Below, piece by piece: positions 33,565 through 48,190 of a stretch of 64,000 nucleotides of DNA. Positions within the stretch are counted from its first letter, which is position 1, and the number at the start of each line of letters is the position of its first letter. Source of the stretch: Penelope pileata (taxonomy: Eukaryota; Chordata; Aves; Galliformes; Cracidae); the NCBI GenBank assembly GCA_013396635.1, contig WBMW01005645.1:367808-431807 (forward strand), written 5' to 3'. The notes below the pieces were generated by a model. That model did no database searches, had not been told where the DNA came from, and saw only the letters and a program-made list of their open reading frames with translations. The position numbers and the translations under genes were made by a program.

Positions 33565-36500
33565 TATGTTGCAGATGTTTTCTTTTCTTAGACCCCTTTG
33601 GAGCAATGTAGCACATCTGAGGGGAGCAAATGTCACCCTGCAGATCTGTTTCTGTGGTACAAATGCCATACTGAGATTCCTGTGCTGACACAGAGGGGAG
33701 CAATATGGTCAGTTTAGCAGGGTACCAAGTACCCTGGTAATCTGCTGTCTTTTTAGTTTGTTTTGCTTTCCTGGGCTTGTTCTTTACACTAGTTCTTGTA
33801 CCTCTGCATTGCATGGAGTTAGACTGCACACCCACGTGCACACAGACGCGCCCAGCCCAGGCTGCCGCAGATACGGTGATGCCTCCCACAGCACCTGCAT
33901 GTAGCACCAGCAGGTTTAAGCTGCAATATCTGTACAGACAGCCACATCTCCTTCCTCTTTTTGTCTAGGGAGGATGGAAGCTCACTAACAAAAGCATGAA
34001 TACTCCCTCTCTCTAAATGGAGGGGTGCGCACATCCTCGTCCTGATGTGAGAGAATCTGCAAAGCCAGATGCATCAGGCTCTTTAAGTGTTTATTGAGCG
34101 TCACCAACAGAACTGCCCAAAATATAAGGCATTTTGCTTTCTTATGCATGCTGAGAAGCTTTCAAGACTTAGAATTTATTTCCTCATGCACTTAATGGTC
34201 CAGTAGTTTACTAGTTTTCAAAGCCTGTTTACTAGTTTTCAAGGCTTCTCTTTCAGAGAAGATTGCTTGTATTGTAAAGATTCCATCCCTGTTGCATTCT
34301 GGCAATAAGACAGAAAATGTCAAATTCGCCTCTGTGCTCTGCAATCTCAGGGCAGTGAAAAATATGAAGGTGGGTTACTTTCTTACCAGGCATGACAGCC
34401 TGGGCACCGAGGGGTGGGGAGAAGGGGCACAGTACCTGTGTTGGGTGGCACAGATTTGGGGGCAGTACGGCTGGGCGGGGTGGCAGCTCGCCCTTGGCTG
34501 TGAGACTGTTCCCAGAAGTCTTGCCACTGGAAGGCAAAGGGCTCTGGAGGGGAATGAGCTGGCTGGATTGTGCAATAGCACACGTGTTGTACTGGTTGCA
34601 GCAATACAATGAGGAAGTGTGTATGCTTTACCCCTGTACAGAGCAGAAACTTGTACAGCATATGATGCCTTAGGACTGCCTGGGGTGTTGGATCCAGGAA
34701 GAGACACTAGCAGATGGTGCCTGTTCTGGCCTGGATAAGACAAAGAGTATTAAAGCAGGAGTGCAAGAAAAAGAATCTTTTGGAAGCAGTGGAAGGAGTG
34801 CTTTGCTATGTGATCTGAAGGGATGATGGTGTCAGATCCCCTTGGTGGGAGCACATGGTAAGTTTTTCATGTTAGTAACTAGAGACTGTTGGATACACTG
34901 ATGTTCTCCCAGCTGGATAAACATCGGATGGAGGTACCCCATCTGTATGGGAGGAGGATGGATGGGAAGGAGGAGCCTGCTTGGAATTAAAGCGGTGGGG
35001 AAGACAGAAGTGGTTGGGATCTGAGAGACACAAAGTGCACTGCCACTAGGTGAGGGCTGAAAACAAAATGGGAAAAGGGTTTTGCTGATGACAGTCATCA
35101 GCTGGTGACCTTTCTCAGAACTGTGGGTGGGGAAGAATTAATAAAGCGAATTTCCAGCTCCTTTCCTTGAAGACTGATGAAGATTTTAAAGGGGCACATT
35201 TTTGTGTTGGACTACACTTTTTCTTCCCTTATGAATACAAAGCCTTTTTACCTTGGAAAAGCAGGTGCTTTACACGTATTTGAACCAGTCTTGCTCAAAC
35301 CTCACAGAATTTTATAGCAGAGCCCCAGCCTGGAGGTCACAGCAGGGCCAGCAAATGCTCCAGTGCTGTGGGCTGCTCCTGAGAGCATCACTCATCTCCC
35401 TGCCACTGGGAACTGCTAGCAAAATGCTGAACGTGGTACAAGCAGCGTGGTAACCATCTACAGCGAGCTCTGAAACCAGAAGACACAAACAAGTAACCAG
35501 CAGGAGCTGTGTGTGCCAGCAACACAATGCAGTGCAAGCCTGTTGGCCTCTCATGTCCCATAAAACGCTGTGACTAGATGCAAATTTTTCATCCAGGGTA
35601 TTGTCGAGGCTTCCAGCTTCCTCCCACACTTTGCTAAGGCAAGAGATGTCCCTTCAAGCTGAGCTGTTTCCAGTGCGCATGAGGTCCCTGGAGCCTTTGC
35701 TCCATCTCACCTTCTGCCTCCCCTCCTACAGTAAAGGACCTATTCAATCATAATTGCATTTGCTTAATAATGAATCTTTGAAATATTGCTCTTCTGATGA
35801 CTCAGCAGTTCTCCGTTCCCTCCCGTGTAGCCCTATGTCTTTTCACACCTTGCACCATCATTAGTCAGGTGTCTGTGCTCTGAGGCTCTCTTTTCTCCCT
35901 CTTTTGCCTGCACACCATACTCCAACATTTCCTGGAAGTGCTCAGGGTATTTAAATATCCTTGAGTGGCCCAAGTGTTCTTTCAGAATAGAGGAGGCAGG
36001 AGCAATTAGCAAGATGAAATGCGCTTTGAGCACCCATGTACAAGTAGCTGCTGCTACACCCACACATCAGATTTAATCCAATGTCTATTCGTATCAGCTC
36101 CCCTCTGCCGTATATTTTATCTGTTCTTTTGGAAACCTTAACTGTGAGTATTGTGTTAGGAACACTTTATGCAATTAGAACTGCTGGAAAAGGCAACGAC
36201 TGACGGCTCCTTTGGAATAAAAAGGAAGAACGTTGTATCATGTATTTTTATGTCTAATACAACAGAGACCGCTTACAAGATAATGAACAACATTGACCAC
36301 ATCTATGGGAAGACAGCTGTAATACATTATCTCCGCAAATAATTCAGGTGAAATGGGTTTACTAAAGTTGAGTTTTATCAGTACCTCAAACAACATCAAA
36401 TTTTGTCTTTTCAAAAGACATGTTTGCATGTGGAAGGGAACCTCTGCATACCATGCACGGAGCTGCAGCCTCTCTTCAGCCCCTAATTAACTGATCTCTG

Positions 36501-39500
36501 GAGAGGTGCATTCAGCACACAAGGCATAGTCAGACTAGTCCCAGTTAGTGTAATTATCAGCTGGTCCTTGCTGTCTGAGCGCAGGATTTCTCTGCTGGCA
36601 CCCACAGCACAGTGCTCTCACAAAGGGAGCCGCCTGCTCTGCACGCAGCCCTGGCTGGGCAGCCCCTCCTGCTGCGTCATGCTGGGCAGATGTCAAAATA
36701 CAGCGAGGCTCAGGGAGGAAGGCACCAAGCACCAGGGTAAGGTGCTCTGGTGGTGTTACAGGCACTGTGGCAACGTTCTCACCACAAAAAGTGCGTTTAT
36801 GGGCTCAGCGAGACCCACGCAGTTGGTGAAGACCCTCCAGGAGAGCATGACTTGGGATGCCGTGATCTACGCTGAGCTGAAGAAACAGAAGAGTGGGGAA
36901 GTCAGGGGTCGTGATCATATCCCTGCAGAGCTGGCAGTACTGTATCACCTGCCAGAGCTGTGTTCCGTGGTTTGTTAGTGCAGCTGCCCCCTCCCCTGTG
37001 TGTAAGCTGGTCACAAACACAACGCTGAGAGCAGCAGTGGCTCCAGCCCCTCCTGCCTCCTCCTCTCTGCAGCGCTGGGTGCTGTGCTCCTCCTCTGAGC
37101 CGCTTCTGGGAGGCAGAACAAGAAATGGGTCTCCTCCTCTTCCCCATCCTGCCAGGTCGATTCTGCACCTCGGAGAGGAGAGGAATAGGAAATGTTGTTT
37201 TTCAATTGAAATACACCTTTTTTACACATTTCATAGTCCAGAAATTGTCTAAGTGATATGAAAGCTTCAGAATCTGATGGAAGACTGAAAAAGGAGCTTG
37301 AGGTTGGAAACTGCAGCTAACTTCATTACAGCTTTTGCTGCCAACCCAGTGGTTTATCTCTATAGAGGTGTGAACAAGAACAAACTGTACATGAAGACTC
37401 TCACAAGCAAAATGCACGTGCTTTGACCTAACATGAAATACTTTCCCTCACCAAATGGCACTGTCTTGGTAATAGAGCTTTGCAGGGAATTTTCTGTTCT
37501 CTAGTTAATCCTGAAAGCTGTGTGTCTTTAAGGCCTACTGCTCTGATTTTCCTGTTAAAGGCTTAAATTCGATGTTTGCAGGCAAGCCCCTTTTGCCCAT
37601 ACTGCTGTATCTAATTGGGTCGTGCTGCACAGGTGAAGGTGGTTGCGTTGATTTACAAAACCTCTGGCTCTCAGCAGCAGCCCAGAGACACAAAGCGAGT
37701 GTGCCCGGGGATTCACGCTCCTGAAGTGTTCTTGTCTTTAGTGAAGGCCCCCTCCTTGCTTCAGAGGCTGCCGCGGTGGGGCTGCAGGATGCTGCCGCTC
37801 CGGGTGACGTTGTCGCCAGGACGAGGAGGTGACATACGAGATGTGTCCACACGGGTGTGCTTGTGAGCAGCAAGGACCAAGCTGTCGGAAAGCGAGGTGC
37901 TACGAGGGAAACCCCGCCGAAGCCTGTGCAGGCTCTTTTGCTGCCTCCACTTAACGCTGGGTGGAGATGAACACCCTACTGTATGTACACGTGTACATGT
38001 GCACGCTAAATCAAATGTAGCAGAAAAAATAGCCTCATGCTCAACACCAATTGCTTATTATTGAGAGTGCTGCCTCAGACCAAAAGGGCTTTTACTTCAC
38101 CTATGGCATGAAAATGAGGGATCAAAGTAAAAAAAGAGCTCCGCACAAACAGGGCAGAATGCAATGCGTGGTTTCCTTAGGGGCTGACGGAGGGGTGCTG
38201 GTCCGTGATGTGCAGGGGAGCACTCAAAGAGCCTCCTTCCATGCACAGCTCACCTGCAGGAAAGAAATCTTCCCAGCAGCCAGCGTAACGAGAAGAATGC
38301 ACTGACAAATAATTAATCGGTAGAGGAAATCCTCCTTAATTTCTTATGAAAAACAGAAAGCGGACCTCACACGTAGTCTGCTAGGGATGAAAATCCAAAA
38401 CAGCTGTAACAGGAAGAGCAGGCTGCTCTGGAGCAACAGCACTTTGCCAAAATATTAGTTGTTAAAACTAACAGAAGAAATGAAAGGTGTTTGGAACAGC
38501 CTGAAATGCAGGTAAGTACAGTCAGTTTTAGAGCTGCTGGAGGCTGCTAATATGCTGCTTTCTGCCGAGCCTGAGGACATTGCTTAAATGAAGCAGAAAT
38601 AAATAGAGTTTGCGTGTGGGAGCACACTGCAAGGTCCTCTCGAGCTATCTCGCAGACAAAGCATATTTCCAGTGCCTTGATGTCTCCACCTGACCTTGCA
38701 GATAAGAGAAGAATCTCAAAAGGAACTAACAGCAGAGAGCTGCTTTTCGGTTATGAGAAAACTTTAATCCTTCTTGAACCGAACCCCTACAGATCAGGTC
38801 AGGAGGCTTCAGCTGAAATATTACAACAATTCCAAAGGGAGGACATCAAAGCCTCTTCCTTATTTCTTACTAATCAGCAGATAAAGGAGAGCCTTCCGCT
38901 ATTTCACGATTAGAAGGGGTCTGGTGTTACTAACTTGAAGCCAGGGACGAGTACCAAATGCAGGAGTTACCGAGCATAACCCCGACACCTGGAGCGGTGC
39001 AGATGCAGGATGTCTTTTCTTTGTGGTTGTGCCTTGTCATACGCAGTTCAGCATGTATCAGAGATGGGTCTGGAGCCAAGAGGCACTTTCAAGTAAACAT
39101 AATGGCAAATACTTTGTTCTTGTCTCCTGATTTAAGAGACTAAAAACATATGAGCCCTACAGGGGGCAAATCAAGAAGACTGTTTCTGATAAAAAGAATT
39201 AAATATGATTCTTCTGCTTTGACAGGGTGAATGAAGGGTGCCCAGGCTGTACAGATCACTGAAGCCCACGTCCAGGGTGCAGTCTGATCCTGTGAGCAGT
39301 TACACAGATCTCTGCTTGCAATGCCTGTAAACATCTCAGAGGCACTGGGAGGACTCACTTTGAGCAAATAAACGCTTTATAAATGTAACAGAACAGTTCT
39401 TACAGATTGTGCTGGGATGAATCAGATTTAAACCTTACAAACTTGTCAGCTACATCTCTTATGGGTTTTATTAACTCATGGTATTTTTCTGTTTGACTTA

Positions 39501-42500
39501 CAAAAAGTATTAGCAGTTGTCATTTCCTCTGTGGCTCAGCCAGGCTATTTCCTAACAGCACAGCAGTTCCATCATGCGAACGGGTTGTAAAAAGGAGCTG
39601 CTTAGCAGAAAGTTTTTGATTGCAACATTTAGCAGAAGGTCTCTGTGAAATAAGAACTGCATTAACAAAGTTTGCACTTGACCGGTATTTGCTGTGTTCT
39701 GGTTGTTGTAACCTGTACCACCTGTGAGGCCATGCAGCCATGAGAACAGGCTAGGACAGGCTGTCCCAGTCTTGTCCCCAGGAGCCTTTGGTACTGAGCA
39801 CAGCGCCCGATGGCAGGTTCATGATGCAGAGCTTTTCTGCCATTCACATCTGCTGTGAAGGGCGAATCTTCTAAGTGCAGCGCTGCAGCAAATTGCCCTG
39901 GTACTTGGACACAGAACTCCGGTTTCCCTCTTCAGCTGGTCTGTTCCCTGGTTCTCATACAAAAGCATTTCTCTCAGCTGAGTCAGAGAGAAAATTCAAA
40001 CCGAGGGAAGGAAAGTGTGAGGCAAGGCTACTTTCTCTCTTCGAAAAATTCCACTAACTTTTTAAAATTAGAGTCTGTTTTCAAGAACTCCTTTGTTGGC
40101 ATACTGGAATGAGCTGTCAGTGCAACACTACCAAGGTTGCCGTGTCCTTGGCCTTCAGGCAGGTATGCAGGGAGGAGGGCACGGTGCTTTCCTCCCTCAT
40201 TCCTTCGCAAAAGGATGGAGACTATCTGACCTCTGTGTGAAAATTCAGAGAAGCCATTTGTAATGGACTCTTACATCCAACTCACAAGCAGCACATAAAT
40301 ACATGAAGAGTCACTAGAAGTCCTGTGTGTGGTTTTCCCTTTGATGACCCCAAAATCAAAGCCTCTAATTTCTTAGGAATTGACCACAATGAATATTCAA
40401 CATTGTATATTTCCTGGGTAGTAGAGAAGATAGGTGTCAGAGCACAGAACTATTAGCCACTACACAGGACTAACATGGCCAAAGTATGGGTGGGAAACAC
40501 AATGAGAACATGCACTAGGTATAAAGATAAAGATAAAGATTTCAAAAGGAAGACACGATGAGTCATTTCACTAAAATAAGGCAAAGTTAAGTTAAAAGCA
40601 AGAAGGTGAGAGAAACTGTATGCAACGTCCAGTGTTTCCTTTACAAGCAGATTTATTTTTTGCAGTGATGCTGCAGCAAGGTGCAAGCTATTAAGCAGGG
40701 ATACTGAAAGCAAATCCTGTCTGTGCAGATTTCTAGCAAAAGGAGAGACACCTAATCGCTGCCTTCAGCTCATCTACTTAAGCAAATTAATTCATCTGTT
40801 ACTGTTAGCAGACAGCTTTATTCAGTGGCTAGAAAAGAAGGAGCGATGCAAATATTCCTTAAAAGTTACATACAAGAAATGCGGGTGGATTTATCATTTT
40901 TAAAACATCTATCTAAAATCTATCATTCAATTATGCTACTATTTATGACATTTTCTGGCTGTGTTCAGTATTTGTCATACTAATATCATACACTAGACTG
41001 TCTTTGAAAGTTCTGGTTTCACTCGCTATAGCCCTGAAATGAAACCACAGGTGATGTTACATGGAGAGTTAGAAATTAATTTAATGCTTCAGCTAAGAAA
41101 CTCATAACTAGCCTCAGCAAGCCCTTCTGTCAGCAGACAATCTTTGGCCCCAGTGGAGAAGACATAAGTGCCGTATCTTTGCTATTCAGGATAGCATGTA
41201 GTATTTCTTCTTAATTTTGGACACATAAATCTGTCGGGTTTACTCAGCCTGGATAAACACTGTAACAGAAAGCCGCTTGGATGAATTAGTCCAATTGCAC
41301 TTGGCTAAAGAGTGAGGGTGAGAAACGGTCATTAGGAGGGTAATTGGTTTTCAGTGCAGGAAAGGGTTAAATGCTGAGTGGTTTGCAGTGCGGGAGGGTC
41401 TCTGATACAGAGCGTGGCAAAGACGGCCACTTTGCAGGCTGTCATTCTGCTGGCAATTACTATCATGAAGTATGTTCACAAAAGCCAAAGATTTTTTTTT
41501 TTTCAAAAAGGCAATTAACAGATCAGGAAAACACGCCACACTGTTTCCTGCCAGGACAGTGCCCTTTTGGGGGAAACAATATTTATGGTATGAGGAGAGA
41601 TTCATTACTAGAAGTACAACACATGGAATCAAAGCATTGCTCTTTCACTCCTTTTTTTAAATCCCACAGATAATCTCACTGCTGTGTTTCAGGAAGGGAG
41701 AGCCCCTGAAGAGGCCTCTCGACAGGACGGCCCTTCTCCAGTGTCTCCAATTATGCCTGCCTTCAGGGTCACCACCCACGTCTGACTGGTTGTCTCCTCT
41801 TTCTGTGCTCTGGAGATTTGTTACTCCAGGTGCTCACAAAAGACAACAGCAGGGTTGAGAGATCCCTCAGAACTGTCCAATTTTGTCTGATTAGAAACCA
41901 CAGCCCCCTGAACTCAGGCAGGCACTCGCTCATCAGCCTTCCTTGGAGTGCAGGAAGAACTCTTCCCCTCAGCCCAGGTTTGTGGCTGGAGATGGGGCAC
42001 CTCCACGAGCTCGATGGCAGCAGAGTCTAGGAACAAGCAAGCAAGAAAGGTGACACACTGCTTTATGGGGCAAGAGAGAGAGAAGGGTAGGTAGGGCTCT
42101 CAGCGGTGTACAAAGGGCTTGTTTCCACTGATAAAGCAGAATAAGTCAACGGAGTTTACAGAGAGGAACTACACACAGTTTGCTGAGGGTAAAGCAGCCT
42201 TCACGTCAGGAAGGACACTTCCAAGAGATGTGCTCAGCTGCCTGCATTTACAAACAGGTGACTCATTTCAAAAATCTTCCTCATGATCACTTATCTCTGA
42301 CAGAAGATCAATGAGGTTTCTAATGTATTCAGATATTTGCTAGCAATCTGTAAGATCTGCTTCCTAAGCCAGGATGGCTGAGAGGTCTCCCCCTCCAAGT
42401 TACCTGCCCATCCTTTTTGCAAAGCGACCAGGGACTCCCGGTCTGCTGCTTGCGTAGCAGCTGCTGAACCCACTCACTTCCACCTTGCACCTGCATGGCT

Positions 42501-45500
42501 CTATACTGCAGCACATAAGCTGTCACAATTTCCTTCTAACACAGATGCAAACCAGTGTATGTGATCTTCTGGCTGAATCACAGCTCTCTTCTTTGGCAGC
42601 TGCCCACAACTCCATTTCATTTTCTGAATGCTAATGGGACTTTCAGCCCTGACACCCCTGAAAGTGTAAATTAAAGCCATCGTTAGTCTTTGTTCGGGCA
42701 GATAACTTGCAGACTGCATTGCTCTATCACTTATTTCTCTGTGCTTCCTAAGGGACAAACAGCTCTTCAAGGACAGCCTGTATACTTGACTGGAAAAATA
42801 TCACACACAAATATTCCGTGTGTAGGACATCTCTGCTAACCACAAAACATGGTCCCACACATCGAAGCTATACACAGAGATAAACACAACACTGTTCAGG
42901 AGCTTTGTAGCCCGGCTTCTGACTGTGACAGTGACTTGAACTAAGACCTGCGAAAGCATACGTGTAAAGATTACACACACCTTAGACAGCAAATGAACAA
43001 GTTGCCACAGGCATCAAGTGGGCTGGAAGTTTCCCCTGTAGCTCTTAAATCCTTGAGCAGCAGAAGGAAGACCAATCAATTCCAACTTACGGCTAGATAC
43101 AGAGCCACTTTCTGAAAACAAAAAGCAACCCTTAGCAATCCACAAGCAAGAACGACTGTTGCTGGAGGCTTAACTACTACAACCCAGTCTTCATCGATTT
43201 GGCCTTTCTCATGTCTCCCTTGTACGGGTGAAGATTTACACTGACAGCACCAGGCTGACTGTCTATTTGCAAAATGTAGGATCTTTCTTCATTTGCCCTC
43301 AGTATGCTGCTGCAAGGGTTTTGTTCCATGTGCCTTGCTTCACCTGACACACTTTTTTCAAGCTGTATCCTTTCAGCATACAACAGCAGGGATTGGGTAA
43401 CCATTGTAGTAACGGAGTTCTGGTGTTGCTTGTACTTCTAAGGGAAGATTGCAGGAAAAGCTACCTGGAAGCTGGTAGGTGTGCCTCTTTGCTACCTGCG
43501 AACCCAAACAGCCTTGTTCTCATCCAGATTTGGGAGGTGTTGAGAATCCCTCACTGAAACTCAGAATTTTAAAAGACAAAGTCTATCACAAGCTTCAACA
43601 AGGCATCAGACTCACTCAGAAAAAAGTAAAATTTGACCTGGTGCTTATATATACAGGTTAATCTTCTCTTTTGTTTTTAAAAAACAGAAGTTGCTTTAGC
43701 CTTTCAAAATGAGAATAAATATAAGGACAAAAGTAAAGGTTGCAGGATCCGTCAAACTTTAACGTAATTCTCTCTATAACTGGTAGCACTCCTTTACAGC
43801 ACTCCTCTGATTCTGAACATCAGGTCTTTTTTATTTTGATATATCAATAAGTATTTCCTTCCCACTCAGTCTGTAAAAATTTGGGGTAATATTCCATGCT
43901 GAAAAGGCATCCCAAGTAATCCTATTACTGTGTAAATCAATCAGTGACTCCATTAGTAACTGCATTCAACAAAGTACAGGCCAGTATAGGATTTATCCTG
44001 ACATTTGTCACTGAAATAACTTGCCTAATTTCATTCTGAGCATGCAAAGCTGAAGCAAATAAACCTAATCATCTTAGCATGGGAAGGGATCTGGCAGAGA
44101 AGTGGAAGCAGTGGCTGTACCAGTTCCATATTTTCCTAGAAGTGAGTCAGAACAAGCAACTGCAAAACGAAAACTCGACTCCACCACGCACACAGGCAGA
44201 AGCACTCACTGCTGTGTGAAGTGCCCATAGTTGTTCAAGCGCTGTGAGGCACTCCTGCAGGAGCTGAACAGCCGCTCACCAGAAGTGGGGGTTTCCATAC
44301 TAGGAGATGCCTCTTATTAAGAGCGAACAAACTTCTCCAAAGTAATATGCAAAACACTGTTTGATCAGCCAAACATTTCCTGCTGCTATGCATCCACAAA
44401 GCTGTCGCCTCCCCCAGCCACAGTTCCAGAGAAAACGCAGACTGGAACAGTTCCACTAGGCATGCCAATATCTTCATCCTTTTGATCTGTGCAAGAACCT
44501 GTCCTGGGAAAGGCACATCTTATTTACAAGGAATTGCTTGACAGGTCAGCTTGCAGAACAGTTGTTTTGTAAATCAAAGGGAAGAGAAGGGAAATGTGCC
44601 AGCAATCAGAACGACTGTCCTCTGAATTATGTGGTATTCTAATAAACAGATCAAAAGAAGGTTGTGAGAATACATCCTGAGCCGACTGCAATGATTATCT
44701 GAACATTAACAATATATCTATATATCCAAAATGAGTATAAGCCAAGCAAGTTGAAAGAAGATCTGATTAGAAATTCAAGGAAAGGGAAATTCAAAGGAAA
44801 GAAAGATATTTTGCTTGTTAGAAAAAACGCACGGGCAATCCTAGCACAGTGAGATAAAACCAAATACTAGCAGGGCTGTGTCAAATATAAGACAAAATAA
44901 TTTATTTTTCAAAAAAGGAAGTCAGTTAAAAAATCCAGATGAAACACAGCTAAAGAAGAGAGCTGTGATGCTAAGGCTTGAGCAACAACTCAAATCTATG
45001 AATATTCTTTATGGAGAAATGTTTATTGCTAGAAATAAATTAAAATAAATTTAAAAGATGAGCACTGTGAGATGTGCAGGTTCAGAACAGAACAGGAAAT
45101 CTTTATACATATATTAGTGATTATCCTCATTAAAATCAAAACAAAAACTGATATGTAAGGATTTCTCAAAATTGATGCTTTGAAATACTAGCAGAGGGTT
45201 TCTGCCCTTGCTTGGGTTGAAGGAAATCTGTCTGCAAACACAGGTAATAAAACGGGTGTTAAAACTAATCTGAAACAAGAAGAAAATAAATACAACAAAC
45301 CCCTGAACCCAGGAGAAGCTGGTAAAAGAGCTTTCTTTGTTACCTAGCCGACGCTACAGGATTATAAAATATTACTCCTCATTAAGCCAAAGGGAGCCTG
45401 TAGCCAGTGGCCCCAGAGGTTATTACTACAACAGAAAGCTGCCTGAGGCTATGCAGTGATACCAATCAGACGCTGTGCAGGCACAAAGCTCTGCCCACAG

Positions 45501-45984
45501 GGATCTAGCTGGGAGCTGGGACTGGACGAGCATATCCAGTGACAGCGCCTGGCAGCACCACCATTCACCACTCTCAGTATCACCTCCGTGACTCTGACCA
45601 GAGACCTCTCAGACTCCAGGATTCTGTACATCCTCCCTGAGCTACTGTTCATTTTTTACAGAACTTTTTCTTAAGATTTGGATTCTGAAGTTCAGCTGTT
45701 CGTCCTCTGAGTCTGGCTCTGCCTTGGCTCCTCCAGTTCCCATTGCTGGTGGAACAATGCTCTTTCCTAGAATACCAGGAAACTGAAACCTTCAGGTTCA
45801 CCCTTAAACCTTTCAGAACACCCACAGCCCTCATGGGCATACAAGCTGACAGACAAATTGCTCATTGTTTCTAGACACATCATTACTTTCACTTCAAGAA
45901 GGAAAACCAAATGCATATAGACTGTTAAAATAAACTCAAACATTTTTCAGTGTGGCAATTTTCTTTGCAGCTCATTTGCATACG
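33565..45984. other. Intergenic, 12.4 kb, no gene recognised
   Basis: I found no exon set, RNA gene or clear transposon here. Small tandem repeats are present: a perfect or near-perfect 21-bp duplication (GTTTACTAGTTTTCAAAGCC plus T) at 34206-34247 and three TAAAGA-type units near 40520. A 136-codon plus frame at 36568-36978 looks mildly protein-like in its second half, but I could not place it in a family. Confidence 0.55.
34206..34247 (+). repeat. 21-bp tandem duplication
   Basis: Two adjacent copies starting GTTTACTAGTTTTCAA, differing at two bases near their ends. Confidence 0.88.
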
Positions 45985-47440
45985 GGAATGCTAAAAAAAG
46001 GAAACATCACTCCCATTTTTAAGAAGGGTAGAAAGGAAGACCTAGGGAACTACAGGCCGGTGAGCCTGTAGTGTGCTCGGGAAGGTCATGGAGCAGGCCC
46101 TCCTGGAAGCTATGTTAAGGCATGTACAAGATGAAGAGGTGATCTGAGACAGCCAGCACAGCTTCACCAAGGGCAGATCGTGCCTAACTGATCTGGTGGC
46201 CTTCTATGATGGAGTGACGGCATCAGATGACAAAGGAAGAGCAAATAATGTCATCCACCTGGACTTCTGCAAGAACTTTGATAATGGCCCCATATTACAT
46301 TCTTATCTCCAAACTGGAGAGATATGGATTTGAAAGGGTTGACTATTCAGTGGGTAAGGAATTGGCTGGATGGCTGCAGCCAGAGGGTCAACGGCTCTGT
46401 GTCCAGATGGAGGCCAGTCATAAGTGGTGTACCTCAGGGGTCCGTCCTGGGGACGGTGCTCTTTAACATCTTTATCAATGACATCAGTGATGGGATTGAG
46501 CGCACCCTCAGCAAGTGTGCTGATGACACCAAGCTGAGTGATGCAGTTGACACAACAGAAAGAAGGAATGCCATCTAGAGGGACCTGGACAGGCTTGAGG
46601 AATGGGCCCATGAGAACTTAATGAGGTTCAAACAAATGAGGTTCAACAAAATGAGGTTCAAAAAGGCCCTGTGCGAGGTGCTGCACTTTGGATTGGGGCA
46701 ATCCCAGATATGAGTACAGACTGGGAGAAGAACTCACTGAGAGCAGTTATTCCAAGAAGGTCTTGGTAGTCCTGGTGGATGAAAAGCTGGACATGAGCCA
46801 GCAGTGTGTGCTTGCAGCCGAGAAGGCCAATGGTATCCTGGGCTGCATCAGAAGAGGGGTGGCAGCAGGGAGAGGGAGATCATTGTCCTCCTCTGCTCCG
46901 CCCTCGTGAGGCCCCATCTGCAGTACTGTGTCCAGCCCTCGGGCCCCCAGCACAAGAAGGATGCAGAGCTATTGGAGCAGGTCCAGAGGAGGCCAGGAAG
47001 ATGACCAGAGGGCTGGAGCACCTCTCCTATGAGGACAGACTGAGGGAGCTGGGCTTGTTCAGCCTGGAAAGACTCTGGGGAGACCTCTTTGTGGCCTTCC
47101 AGTACTTAGAAGGTGCTTAAAAACAGGAGAGAGACAGAATTTTTACGTGGTCTGGTAGTGACAGGATATGGGGGAATGGCTTTAAACTTAAAGAGGGGAG
47201 GTGTAGATCAAATATTAGGAAGAAATTCCATACTCAGAGAGTGATGAGGCACTGGCACACGCTGCCCAGAGAAGTTGTGGATGTCCCATCCCTGGAGGTG
47301 CTCAATGCCAGGTTGGATGGGGCCCTGGGCAGCCTGAGCTGGTGGGTGGCAGCCCTGCCCAGGGCAGGGGGTTGGGGATCATTGTTAATGTCCTTTCCAA
47401 TTTAAACCATTCCATTATGCCATCTATGATTCCATACATC
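45985..47440 (+). mobile_element. CR1 LINE, 5'-truncated
   Basis: Plus-strand translation shows reverse-transcriptase blocks in order: KKGNITPIFKKGRKEDLGN near 45995, SGVPQGSVLGTVLFNIFI near 46430, and CADDTKLSD near 46520 in place of FADDTKL. The C-terminal MTRGLEHLSYEDRLREL block follows, then the CR1 3' UTR and 3' end (TTCCATTATGCC, then ATGATTCC). Frameshifts and a stop after IEHGAI-like sequence near 46578 make it inactive. ATGAGGTTCAA is locally triplicated at 46621-46660. Confidence 0.95.
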
Positions 47441-48135
47441 TAACTTTTAGGAAGCAGAACTCCTTTCTCCCCATCCAGCCAGAGATGCTAAAAACTATGA
47501 AAGAAAGGAAACGGTTTGGCTCCTTTCTTAATGCAACCCTTCACCTTCCCTTTCAGGTGATTGTTACAGGGTATTTACAGACCTCTACCACAATTACCTG
47601 CAAGCAAACAAGTTTTCATCAGAAGTGGTTAACATTTATATTTAGCTTACATATTTTGTGACAGGAAGCAGGAATCAGTATGTCTTTATTGCTAATTTCA
47701 TGCTGCCAGCTCTGAGAAGTTCTACTGTGAAATAACAGTGAAAAGGCAAACGAGCTGAGATGGGACCAGCAATCCAACCGCTATGTCTGAAGTCCCCCAC
47801 CAGCCGGAATCCATACAGTCTGCAGACAGACTGCCAGGTCCACCTTAGGCCGGCCTCCTGAATTTCTGATCTGTGGCTAGGGAGGAAGAGCTGCCCTTAG
47901 ACAAACATACCAAGTGTGAACCCTCAGCCCATCCTCTGCTTTATTCTTGTTACAACTGCAGCTAAAAAATCAATGGTACTTTCAGGCATGCTGTGGTCTT
48001 CTTCGAAAAGGCAATGTAGGCTTCTACTGACACAGCTAATTGAGCATGCCTCCTCCTGCTTGCATGCAAGAAATGTCAATGATAATCCTCTTGTTAGTCT
48101 GAGTTACCCAAAGTCATACACTGGTAAAAGGATTA

Positions 48136-48190
48136 ATTTTTTCTTTTTTTTCTTTTCTTTTCTTTTTTCTTTTTCTTTTTTTTTTTTTTG
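48136..48190. repeat. Polypyrimidine tract
   Basis: About 55 bp of T with scattered C (TTTCTTTTCTTTTC pattern), ending in a T-run. Confidence 0.9.

Noticed and set aside
36568..36978. 136-codon plus-strand frame
   Set aside because: Slightly protein-like at its C-terminal half but no family recognised and no splice or promoter context.
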